In this document: positions 1-5,026 of the stretch, piece by piece
How the letters are laid out: every line of letters begins with the position of its first letter
Numbering within the stretch: the first letter of the stretch is position 1
From: JAVVHH01 sp964235765
GTDB lineage: Bacteria; Pseudomonadota; Alphaproteobacteria; Acetobacterales; Acetobacteraceae
NCBI GenBank assembly: GCA_964235765.1
Contig: CAXSDH010000137.1
Location: 1 to 5,026 of the forward strand
Direction: 5' to 3'
DNA length: 5,026 nucleotides
Translations under genes and position numbers: made by a program
Notes under the pieces: model-generated
Database searches by the model: none
Told to the model about the DNA's origin: nothing
Seen by the model: only the letters and a program-made list of their open reading frames with translations

Positions 1-63
1 CAAAGCGCAAGCTGTCATCCGCTGTCACATGAGTTCGGAGCCCTGGCCCCGCCCCGCCCTGCA

Positions 64-93
64 TTGACGAGGCGTGCCGCCCGCGCCTATAAG
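64..93 (+). promoter_or_regulatory. Promoter of the rpmH operon (sigma-70 type)
   Basis: TTGACG at 64-69 (5 of 6 to the -35 consensus) and TATAAG at 88-93 (5 of 6 to the -10 consensus) are separated by 18 bases; reading the -10 as CTATAA at 87-92 gives 17. This is the best promoter match in the window and lies ahead of the first gene of a tightly packed operon, as expected for a highly expressed ribosomal protein gene. Transcription would start near position 100, leaving a leader of about 110 bases before rpmH. The match is visible in the sequence; activity is inferred. Confidence 0.72.
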
Positions 94-99
94 CCGCGC

Positions 100-212
100 C
101 TGGATCGGGGCTGCCCGCCATCGGGGCACGGCCTTGGCGTCGCTTGTCGCTCGAGGGTTATGCTGCTCGAAGGGTCTGGGCCCGTGGACGCCCCTACGCA
201 TCGGAGTTTGTC
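100..212 (+). other. Probable 5' leader of the rpmH operon
   Basis: This is the stretch between the inferred transcription start and the rpmH start codon. It is GC-rich and I see no convincing gene in it. One small perfect hairpin is visible: TGCCC at 112-116 pairs with GGGCA at 124-128 around a 7-base loop. A weaker, bulged pairing is possible between 171-176 and 187-195, just upstream of the ribosome binding site. I recognise no named riboswitch or ribosomal-protein leader here. The leader is longer than a ribosome binding site needs, so a regulatory structure is possible but unproven. Confidence 0.4.
202..206 (+). promoter_or_regulatory. Ribosome binding site of rpmH
   Basis: CGGAG at 202-206 lies 6 bases before GTG at 213. 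This supports GTG 213 as the start rather than the upstream in-frame ATG at 144, which would add 23 residues never found on bacterial L34. Confidence 0.7.
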
Positions 213-347
213 GTGAAGCGCACTTATCAACCATCGAAGCTGGTCCGCAAGCGCCGTCATGGCTTCCGCGCCCGTATGGCCACCGTGGGCGGGCGCAAGG
301 TGCTTGCGAACCGCCGCGCCAAGGGCCGCAAGCGCCTTTCGGCCTAG
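213..347 (+). CDS. rpmH: 50S ribosomal protein L34 (bL34)
   Basis: The product is a small basic structural protein of the large ribosomal subunit that binds 23S rRNA. It is 44 residues long from a GTG start, the usual size for the family. The N-terminal KRTYQPSK signature (residues 2-9), the central KRRHGFRARM segment (13-22) and the basic C-terminus (NRRAKGRKRLSA) match L34 throughout. Reading from the earlier in-frame ATG at 144 gives a 67-residue version with a non-conserved extension, so GTG 213 is preferred; a Shine-Dalgarno-like CGGAG sits 6 bases upstream. It is the first gene behind the promoter at 64-93, and rnpA follows after 10 bases, the near-universal bacterial pairing. No oddity apart from the GTG start. 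Confidence 0.97.
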   Translation: MKRTYQPSKLVRKRRHGFRARMATVGGRKVLANRRAKGRKRLSA

Positions 348-357
348 CCCTCCGGTT

Positions 358-714
358 ATGGCGCCGATCCCTGGGGCGCCAGCCACGCGTCTCACGCGGC
401 GGGCCGAGTTCCTGCTGGTGGCGAGCAAGGGGCGCAAGGCGCCCGCGCCCGGTTTGGTGCTGCAAGCTCTTTCGCGTGCCGATCAAGCACCGGCGCGGCT
501 GGGTTTTACCGTGACCAAAAAGGTCGGCAACGCCGTGGTCCGCAACCGCGCGCGCCGCCGCCTGCGTGCTGCGGCCCGCTCCGTGCTTCTGGAAACGCCG
601 GTGCAGGGCGTGGACCTGGTGCTCATCGGCCGTGACGGCACGCGTCGGCGGCCGTTCCTGTTGCTGGTGGACGACCTCCGGCGCGCTCTGGGCAAAGTCG
701 GCGCCTTGCCATGA
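358..714 (+). CDS. rnpA: Ribonuclease P protein component
   Basis: RnpA is the protein cofactor of RNase P. It helps the catalytic RNA bind precursor tRNA and remove the 5' leader. The 118-residue product is of normal length. The RNR signature is clear at about residues 54-72, with GNAVVRNRARRRLR holding the conserved basic residues that contact RNase P RNA. The N-terminal RLTRRAEFLLVASKGRKA (11-28) fits the family's opening strand and leader-binding cleft, and LVLIGRDG (87-94) fits a later core strand. The frame is open back to ATG 259, but those 33 extra codons overlap rpmH and encode an Ala/Pro/Arg-rich shadow, so ATG 358, 10 bases after the rpmH stop, is chosen. There is no clear Shine-Dalgarno, so initiation may rely on coupling to rpmH. 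The last codons overlap yidD in an ATGA junction. Confidence 0.95.
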   Translation: MAPIPGAPATRLTRRAEFLLVASKGRKAPAPGLVLQALSRADQAPARLGFTVTKKVGNAVVRNRARRRLRAAARSVLLETPVQGVDLVLIGRDGTRRRPFLLLVDDLRRALGKVGALP

Positions 715-965
715 GCCGCGTGCTCGTTTTGCTGGTGCGCCTCTATCAATGGACGCTGCGCCCGTTCATCGGCGCGCATTGCCGATTCGAGCCGAGTTGC
801 AGCCACTACGGGATCGAGGCGCTGCATCGCCACGGCGCCCTGCGCGGCACGGTGCTGGCCGCGGGCCGCGTACTGCGCTGCAATCCCTGGAATGCGGGCG
901 GCCTAGACCCGGTGCCTGAACACGGCACAGCCTGCCCCTGCCACCCGAAAGCGACGGCCCACTGA
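711..965 (+). CDS. yidD: Membrane protein insertion efficiency factor YidD
   Basis: YidD is a small protein associated with the inner face of the cytoplasmic membrane, reported to improve YidC-dependent membrane protein insertion. The 84-residue product carries the family hallmarks: CRFEPSCSHY at 24-33, and RCNPW at 56-60 followed by GGLDPVP at 63-69. The N-terminus (residues 1-20, rich in Leu, Val and aromatics) is the likely amphipathic membrane-binding helix. The start overlaps the rnpA stop (ATGA) and the stop overlaps the yidC start (TGATG), which suggests coupled translation across three genes; no separate strong ribosome binding site is seen. The C-terminal tail after the core contains CPC at 75-77 plus nearby histidines; this part is variable in the family and I give it no function. 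Confidence 0.95.
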   Translation: MSRVLVLLVRLYQWTLRPFIGAHCRFEPSCSHYGIEALHRHGALRGTVLAAGRVLRCNPWNAGGLDPVPEHGTACPCHPKATAH

Positions 966-2707
966 TGGACCAAAAGCGTCTCTTCCTGGCGATTGCGATC
1001 TCGGTCGCGATCCTGCTCGGCTTCCAACTGCTGGTGCCGAAGGCCCCGCCGCAGCAGCTTGCCCAGCAGACGACCCAATCGACCCCGACCACCGCCACGC
1101 CACGGCCGACCGGCGACCCGGCCACGCCCGGCACCCAGCCCGTGGCCGTGCCGCCGCCCTCCTTGCAGCGCGACGTGCCGCGCCTGCGGGTCGCGGCTCC
1201 GAGCGTGCAGGGCAGCATCAACCTGATGGGCGCGCGGCTCGACGACCTCGTGCTGCGCGACTATCACGAACAGGTTAGCCCGGATAGCCCGCTCGTTCGC
1301 CTGCTCGAGCCGCGGGTGGACCCGCAGCCCTACTACGCGCAGTTCGGCTGGACCGGAGACGGCGTGCGCGTGCCGGAGCCGGACGCGCTGTGGACGGCGT
1401 CGGCGCCCGAGCTGACGGCAACGCAGCCGGTGACGCTGTCGTGGGACAACGGCGCCGGGCAGGTGTTCGAGATCGTGCTCGCCGTTGACGACAACTACCT
1501 GTTCACCGCGCAGCAGCGGGTGCGCAACGCGGGCGCCGCGCCGGTGTCGGTGTATCCGTGGGCGCGCATCCGGCGCGATTACAAGCCGGTGACGGCCGGC
1601 TACTACATCCTGCACGAGGGCTTGTTGGGCGTGCTGGGGGGGCGGCTGCAGGAGCAGACCTACGACAAGGCAAAGACCGAAGCCGAGAAGAACCTGAACG
1701 GCGCCGGGCTGGACATGGCGACGACGGGCGGCTGGGCGGGGATCACCGACAAGTATTGGCTGACGGCGCTGATCCCGGACCAAACGGTGCCGGTCAAGGC
1801 GGCGTTCCGGCACTTTACCGAGAACGGCGCCGACCGGTATCAGGTCGATTTCGTGACGCAGGAGCCGGTGACCGCGGCGCCCGGCGCCACGGCCGAAAGC
1901 ACCACGCGGCTGTTCGCCGGCGCCAAGGTGGTGGGTTTGCTGGACCGCTACGAGCGGGAGCTGAAGCTGCCGAACTTCGACAAGGCGGTCGATTTTGGCT
2001 GGTTCTATTTCCTCACCAAGCCGATTTTTTACGCCATAGACTGGCTGTTCAAGCTGACCGGCAATTTCGGCGTGGCGATTATGATCTTCACCGTGTTCGT
2101 CAAGCTGCTGTTCTTTCCGCTTGCCAATAAGTCCTACAAGTCGATGAGCAAGATGAAGCTGCTCGGACCCAAGATGCAGGACATCCGCGAGCGTCTGAAG
2201 GACGAGCCGCAGAAGATGCAGCAGGAGATCATGGGCCTCTACCGGTCGGAGAAGGTCAACCCGGCCAGCGGCTGCTTGCCGATGGTTGTGCAAATCCCGG
2301 TGTTCTTCTCATTGTACAAAGTCATCTTCGTCACCATCGAAATGCGGCACGCGCCGTTTTTCGGCTGGATCCACGACCTCTCGGCCGTGGACCCCACCAA
2401 CGTGTTCAACCTGTTCGGGCTGCTGCCGTTCGACCCCGCCCGCTACTCCAGCTTTCTGCACCTCGGCGTGTGGCCGCTTATCATGGGCGTCACCATGTTC
2501 CTGCAGCAGAAGCTGAACCCGCCGCCGCCCGACCCGGTGCAGGCGCGCATCTTCCAGTTCATGCCGATCATCTTCACCTTCATGCTGGCCAGCTTTCCGG
2601 CCGGCCTGGTGATCTACTGGAGCTGGAATAACCTTCTCACGATTGCACAACAATGGACGATCATGCGGCGGACGACAGTGGGCCAGCCGCGGATGGCCCG
2701 CTCCTAA
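965..2707 (+). CDS. yidC: Membrane protein insertase YidC (Oxa1/Alb3 family)
   Basis: YidC inserts and folds inner-membrane proteins, alone or with SecYEG. The 580-residue product has the Gram-negative layout: a first membrane helix (about 6-24), a Pro/Thr/Gln-rich linker (25-66), a large periplasmic P1 domain (about 70-345) and the conserved five-helix core. Core helices lie near 358-385, 434-455, 474-490, 496-514 and 528-562. The cytoplasmic C1 hairpin occupies about 386-430. Signature segments include FPLANKSYKSMSKMKLLGPK, EKVNPASGCLPM and WIHDLSAVDP. The position of the hydrophilic-groove arginine (Arg366 in E. coli) appears to be Lys380, which keeps the positive charge. The C-terminus is short, without the long basic tail seen in some homologues. 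ATG 965 overlaps the yidD stop by one base; the 3' end overlaps engB by 55 bases. Confidence 0.97.
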   Translation: MDQKRLFLAIAISVAILLGFQLLVPKAPPQQLAQQTTQSTPTTATPRPTGDPATPGTQPVAVPPPSLQRDVPRLRVAAPSVQGSINLMGARLDDLVLRDYHEQVSPDSPLVRLLEPRVDPQPYYAQFGWTGDGVRVPEPDALWTASAPELTATQPVTLSWDNGAGQVFEIVLAVDDNYLFTAQQRVRNAGAAPVSVYPWARIRRDYKPVTAGYYILHEGLLGVLGGRLQEQTYDKAKTEAEKNLNGAGLDMATTGGWAGITDKYWLTALIPDQTVPVKAAFRHFTENGADRYQVDFVTQEPVTAAPGATAESTTRLFAGAKVVGLLDRYERELKLPNFDKAVDFGWFYFLTKPIFYAIDWLFKLTGNFGVAIMIFTVFVKLLFFPLANKSYKSMSKMKLLGPKMQDIRERLKDEPQKMQQEIMGLYRSEKVNPASGCLPMVVQIPVFFSLYKVIFVTIEMRHAPFFGWIHDLSAVDPTNVFNLFGLLPFDPARYSSFLHLGVWPLIMGVTMFLQQKLNPPPPDPVQARIFQFMPIIFTFMLASFPAGLVIYWSWNNLLTIAQQWTIMRRTTVGQPRMARS

Positions 2708-3357
2708 ACAGTCCGGGTTCGACCGGCCCGACGCCGGAGGCGCTGGAGGCGGGGCGGCTGCTGTTCGCAGCCGAGTGCCAATTCTTCTTCGCCGCCCAGC
2801 GGCTGGACCAGCTGCCGCCGCCGGGGTTGCCGGAGGTTGCGTTCGCCGGCCGGTCAAACGTCGGCAAGTCCAGCTTGGTCAACGCCTTGACCAACCGGCG
2901 GGCGCTGGCCCGGGCGTCCAACACGCCCGGCCGCACCCGGCAGTTGAACTTCTTCGACCTGGGCGGGCGGCTGACCCTGGTGGACATGCCAGGCTATGGC
3001 TATGCGCAGGCTGCCAAGGAGATCAAGGCGGATTGGCAGGGCCTGATGTTCGAATACCTGCGCGGCCGGCCGACCCTGCAGCGCGTTGTGCTGCTGCTGG
3101 ATAGCCGGATCGAGCTGAAGGCTTCGGACCTGACGGTGATGGAGCTGCTGGACCGCGCGGCGGTGACCTACCAGTTGGTGCTGACCAAGGCCGACGGCGC
3201 CCGCCCGGCGGCGCTGGCCCGCAAGGCGGACGAAGTGGCGGCGCTACTGGGCAAGCATCCGGCGGCCTATCCGGTTTTGGTGGTGACGAGCAGCGAGACC
3301 GGGCAGGGCATCGAGGAACTGCGGGCGGAGATCGGAGCCTTGGCGCTCCCGGGTTGA
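2653..3357 (+). CDS. engB: Ribosome biogenesis GTPase EngB (YihA/YsxC)
   Basis: EngB is a small TRAFAC-class GTPase in the cytoplasm, needed for late assembly of the 50S subunit. All G motifs are visible in the 234-residue product: G1 GRSNVGKSS (66-74), G2 in TPGRTRQ (91-97), G3 DMPGYG (111-116), G4 TKAD (178-181) and G5-like TSSETGQGI (212-220). The family-typical NTPGRTRQLNFF and GYGYA segments confirm EngB rather than Era or Der. The protein is somewhat longer than the roughly 200-residue E. coli form because of an acidic, Pro/Gly-rich N-terminal stretch of about 30 residues. The start is forced: the frame is closed by TAA at 2629-2631, ATG 2653 is the first start after it, and the next usual start codon is TTG at codon 59, too late to keep a whole domain. 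The gene therefore begins inside yidC, with no obvious Shine-Dalgarno. Confidence 0.95.
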   Translation: MDDHAADDSGPAADGPLLNSPGSTGPTPEALEAGRLLFAAECQFFFAAQRLDQLPPPGLPEVAFAGRSNVGKSSLVNALTNRRALARASNTPGRTRQLNFFDLGGRLTLVDMPGYGYAQAAKEIKADWQGLMFEYLRGRPTLQRVVLLLDSRIELKASDLTVMELLDRAAVTYQLVLTKADGARPAALARKADEVAALLGKHPAAYPVLVVTSSETGQGIEELRAEIGALALPG

Positions 3358-3383
3358 CCGGCGCCGCGCCCCGCCGCTACCAG
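3354..3383 (+). promoter_or_regulatory. Weak candidate promoter ahead of argB
   Basis: TTGACC at 3354-3359 (5 of 6 to the -35 consensus) overlaps the engB stop codon. GCTACCAG at 3376-3383 loosely resembles the GCTANAWC -10 element described for Caulobacter housekeeping promoters. The -10 match to TATAAT is poor, so this could be chance in GC-rich DNA. If real, it would let argB be transcribed independently of the ribosome/insertase genes. Confidence 0.2.
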
Positions 3384-3394
3384 GGGCCACCCCT
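3382..3394 (+). other. Small GC hairpin between engB and argB
   Basis: AGGGG at 3382-3386 pairs perfectly with CCCCT at 3390-3394 around a 3-base loop. It has no following T-run, so it is not a Rho-independent terminator. It ends 5 bases before the argB ribosome binding site and could affect message stability or initiation, but it may also be chance. Confidence 0.3.
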
Positions 3395-3399
3395 CCGTT

Positions 3400-3404
3400 A
3401 GGAA
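3400..3404 (+). promoter_or_regulatory. Ribosome binding site of argB
   Basis: AGGAA at 3400-3404 lies 5 bases before ATG 3410. With rpmH, argB has one of the two clear Shine-Dalgarno sequences in the window. This supports the start choice and suggests argB is translated independently rather than by coupling to engB. Confidence 0.65.
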
Positions 3405-3409
3405 CGCCG

Positions 3410-4312
3410 ATGTCACTGCCCCCCGATCAGCTTGCAGCCGCGGCGGAGCAGGCCAGCGTCCTGGTGCAGGCGTTGCCCTTCCTGCGCCGCTACGCCGGGG
3501 TCACGGTGGTCGTGAAATACGGCGGCCACGCCATGGGCGACGAGAAGCTCGCCGCCGAGTTCGGGCGCGACATCGCCTCGCTCAAGCAGGTGGGCGTGAA
3601 CCCGGTGGTGGTGCACGGCGGCGGCCCGCAGATTAACGCCATGCTGAAACGGCTCGCCATCCAGTCCAGCTTCGTCGATGGCCTCCGGGTGACCGATGCG
3701 GCGATGGTCGAGGTGGTCGAGATGGTCCTGGCCGGGACGGTCAACAAGCATGTCGCCGGGCTGATCAACCAGGCGGGCGCCCTGGCGGTCGGCATCTGCG
3801 GCAAGGATGGCGGCCTGATCCGGGCCCGCAAGCTGCAGCGCACCGTGCGCGACCCCGGCAGCCATATCGAGCGGGCGCTCGATCTCGGATTCGTGGGCGA
3901 GCCGGAGCATGTGGACGTGCGGGTGATCCATGCGCTGACCGGCGCCGGGCTGATCCCGGTGATCGCGCCCGTGGCCATGGATGAGAACGGGCAGACCTAC
4001 AACATCAACGCCGACTCGGTCGCGGGCGCCGTCGCGGGGGCGCTGGGCGCGCGTCGTTTGCTGATGCTGACGGACGTGCCGGGGGTGCTGGACGGGGACA
4101 AGCAGCTCATCTCCGAGATGAGCATCGCCGACGTGGAGGCGGGCGTGGCCAGCGGCATGATCAGCGGCGGCATGATCCCCAAGGTGGAGAACTGCGTCGA
4201 GGCGGTCCGCAAGGGCGTGCGGGGCGCGGTGATCCTCGACGGCCGCATGCCGCATGCCTGCCTGCTGGAGATGTTCAAGGAGGGCGGGATCGGCACCCTG
4301 ATTCGCGCCTGA
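3410..4312 (+). CDS. argB: Acetylglutamate kinase
   Basis: ArgB phosphorylates N-acetyl-L-glutamate with ATP, the second step of arginine biosynthesis, in the cytoplasm. The 300-residue product belongs to the amino acid kinase family. Visible motifs are VVKYGGHAM (34-42, with catalytic Lys36), VVHGGGPQI (67-75, substrate-binding glycine loop), GLRVTD (91-96), YNINAD (197-202), TDVPGV (221-226, nucleotide side) and SGGMIPKVENC (252-262, with catalytic Lys258). An N-terminal helix region ahead of the core (about 9-28, ending ALPFLRRY) and a C-terminal EGGIGT are features of hexameric, arginine-inhibited enzymes, so feedback inhibition by arginine is likely; E. coli ArgB lacks that helix. AGGAA 5 bases upstream supports ATG 3410. 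It lies 52 bases after engB on the same strand, a linkage common in Alphaproteobacteria. Confidence 0.97.
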   Translation: MSLPPDQLAAAAEQASVLVQALPFLRRYAGVTVVVKYGGHAMGDEKLAAEFGRDIASLKQVGVNPVVVHGGGPQINAMLKRLAIQSSFVDGLRVTDAAMVEVVEMVLAGTVNKHVAGLINQAGALAVGICGKDGGLIRARKLQRTVRDPGSHIERALDLGFVGEPEHVDVRVIHALTGAGLIPVIAPVAMDENGQTYNINADSVAGAVAGALGARRLLMLTDVPGVLDGDKQLISEMSIADVEAGVASGMISGGMIPKVENCVEAVRKGVRGAVILDGRMPHACLLEMFKEGGIGTLIRA

Positions 4313-4331
4313 CGGGAATCGTTGTTTCTTT
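4300..4331 (+). terminator. Candidate Rho-independent terminator at the argB stop
   Basis: GATTCGCG at 4300-4307 can pair with CGGGAATC at 4313-4320, giving 7 base pairs and one G/G mismatch around the 5-base loop CCTGA, which contains the argB stop codon. It is followed at once by a T-rich run (TTGTTTCTTT, 4322-4331), unusual in this GC-rich sequence. The stem is moderate and the T-run interrupted, so efficiency is uncertain. Its position fits the end of the rpmH-argB transcription unit. Confidence 0.42.
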
Positions 4332-4336
4332 GTAAA
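4309..4336 (+). promoter_or_regulatory. Weak candidate promoter ahead of ftsK
   Basis: The AT-rich patch at 4322-4343 is the least GC-rich stretch near ftsK. One reading is CTGACG (4309-4314), 16 bases, TGTAAA (4331-4336), each 4 of 6 to consensus. Another is TTGTAAA (4330-4336) with GCTAGGCT (4347-4354) in Caulobacter-type spacing. The two readings compete and neither is strong; the patch also overlaps the candidate terminator, so its AT content may reflect that instead. Confidence 0.22.
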
Positions 4337-4364
4337 CCTTTTTGCGGCTAGGCTGCGGCCTGAC

Positions 4365-5026
4365 ATGAACGCAGCTTTCGCCTCGCCCGAGATACGCAAC
4401 GAGTTCAAGCTCCGGCTCGGCCAGCTTGGCGCCATCGTGCTTGCCGTGGCCGCGCTGCTGCTGCTGGTGGCTCTGGCCAGCTACAATCCGCACGATCCCT
4501 CGTTGAACACCGCCACCTCGCGCAGCCCGACGAACCTTGTGGGCCTGGTCGGCGCGACCGCCGCGGACGCGCTGTTGCAGGTGTTCGGCGTGGTGGCCGT
4601 ACTTCCCGCCTTGGCCATGCTCGCCTGGGCCTGGCGTATCTCGACCGGGCGCAGGCTGCGGCCAGCGACCCGGCTTGTGGCCACCTTGCTGGCCCTGCCG
4701 GTGCTGGCGGCGGCGCTCTCGGCCGTTCCCGGGCCGCAGGGCAGGCTGGATTGGCCGACGGCCGCCGGGCCAGGAGGCGCCTTAGGCGGCCTGCTCGGCG
4801 CGAGCCTGTCGGCGATGGGCAGCGGCCTGCTGGGGCCTGCAGGCGCCGCCGTCGTGCTGGTCGCCGTCGTGCTGCTGGCTTTGATCCTGGTGGCGCTCGG
4901 CCTGGGCTTGACGGCCGGCGAGTGGCGGGCGGCGGGGCATGGCGCGGTGGGCGTGGCCCGCGGCTCGATGCGCGGCGGCCGTGAGGCGGCCGGGTTCTTC
5001 GGGCGCAACCTGGCGCGGATGGCGGC
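4365..5026 (+). CDS. ftsK: DNA translocase FtsK, N-terminal part (runs off window)
   Basis: FtsK anchors at the division septum and pumps DNA to finish chromosome segregation, acting with XerCD at dif. Only the first 220 codons are present, with no stop before the window end; the RecA-like motor and the gamma DNA-reading domain would lie beyond. The visible part looks like the membrane anchor: a short basic N-terminus, then hydrophobic helices near 20-39, 66-91, 103-121 and 157-183. The hallmark SYNPHDPSLN (39-48) follows the first helix, then NLVGLVGATAAD (57-68), LQVFG (71-75) and a glycine-rich GGALGGLLG (137-145), as in FtsK N-domains. ATG 4365 is the first start codon after an in-frame TGA at 4299-4301. 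The ribosome binding site is weak: AGG at 4350-4352 is rather far away. The family call rests on the N-domain pattern alone. Confidence 0.88.
   Translation, partial: MNAAFASPEIRNEFKLRLGQLGAIVLAVAALLLLVALASYNPHDPSLNTATSRSPTNLVGLVGATAADALLQVFGVVAVLPALAMLAWAWRISTGRRLRPATRLVATLLALPVLAAALSAVPGPQGRLDWPTAAGPGGALGGLLGASLSAMGSGLLGPAGAAVVLVAVVLLALILVALGLGLTAGEWRAAGHGAVGVARGSMRGGREAAGFFGRNLARMA

Noticed and set aside
1..64. Divergent minus-strand gene starting at CAT 62-64 or CAT 16-18
   Set aside because: Only a few codons are visible, there is no Shine-Dalgarno, and the codons resemble nothing known; it cannot be supported from this window.
144..212. N-terminal extension of L34 from ATG 144
   Set aside because: The extension is not conserved in L34, and a good ribosome binding site sits 6 bases before GTG 213, which gives the standard 44-residue protein.
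224..232. DnaA-box-like TTATCAACC (7 of 9 to TTATCCACA), considered because rpmH is often near oriC
   Set aside because: It lies in the conserved TYQP codons of rpmH, is a single copy, and there is no AT-rich unwinding region or dnaA/dnaN gene in view.
259..357. Extended rnpA start within rpmH (a Thermus-like rpmH/rnpA overlap)
   Set aside because: The 33 extra residues are low-complexity Ala/Pro/Arg sequence out of frame with rpmH, and RnpA from ATG 358 already has the normal length and N-terminus.
806..2293. 495-codon open frame on the minus strand opposite yidC
   Set aside because: It is His/Arg/Leu/Gln-rich with no recognisable domain and lies wholly antisense to yidC and yidD, both certain by motif. 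Long antisense frames are expected in GC-rich coding DNA.
3413..4435. 340-codon open frame on the minus strand opposite argB
   Set aside because: It is His/Asp/Ala-rich, has no family motif and is antisense to argB and the ftsK start; it is a GC-rich shadow.
4481..5008. 175-codon minus-strand frame and two plus-strand frames inside the ftsK region
   Set aside because: They are Ser/Thr/Pro/Ala- or Arg/Gly-rich shadows. The frame from 4365 carries membrane helices and the SYNPHDPSLN hallmark of FtsK and stays open to the window end.

Overview
This window is a conserved chromosomal housekeeping block from a GC-rich bacterium, most likely an alphaproteobacterium (possibly Rhodospirillales or Acetobacteraceae; the order is a guess). 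The class call rests on the gene order rpmH-rnpA-yidD-yidC-engB-argB, where argB joins the ribosome/insertase cluster as it commonly does in Alphaproteobacteria. The YidC signature ANKSYKSMSKMK, with lysine at the membrane arginine position, also fits. All genes are on the + strand.

Layout: bases 1-212 are non-coding upstream sequence with a strong sigma-70-type promoter (TTGACG, 18 bases, TATAAG; 64-93) and a leader of roughly 110 bases. Then come rpmH (213-347, ribosomal protein L34, GTG start), rnpA (358-714, RNase P protein), yidD (711-965), yidC (965-2707), engB/yihA (2653-3357) and argB (3410-4312). The 5' part of a DNA translocase gene of the FtsK type starts at 4365 and runs off the window end at 5026. 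Junctions are tight: a 10-base gap for rpmH/rnpA, ATGA for rnpA/yidD, TGATG for yidD/yidC, and a 55-base overlap for yidC/engB. Short gaps of about 52 bases precede argB and ftsK.

Functionally, the first five genes serve the translation and protein-export machinery: a ribosomal protein, tRNA 5' maturation, membrane protein insertion (YidD, YidC) and 50S assembly GTPase. argB adds the second step of arginine synthesis and may be read from the same transcript. A candidate hairpin followed by a T-rich run sits at the argB stop codon, so ftsK (division and chromosome segregation) may be a separate transcription unit.

I see no mobile element, CRISPR array, tRNA, rRNA or foreign-looking segment, and no previously undescribed system. 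The points worth a second look are modest: the rpmH leader, the forced engB start inside yidC, the lysine in the YidC groove, and the argB/ftsK boundary.
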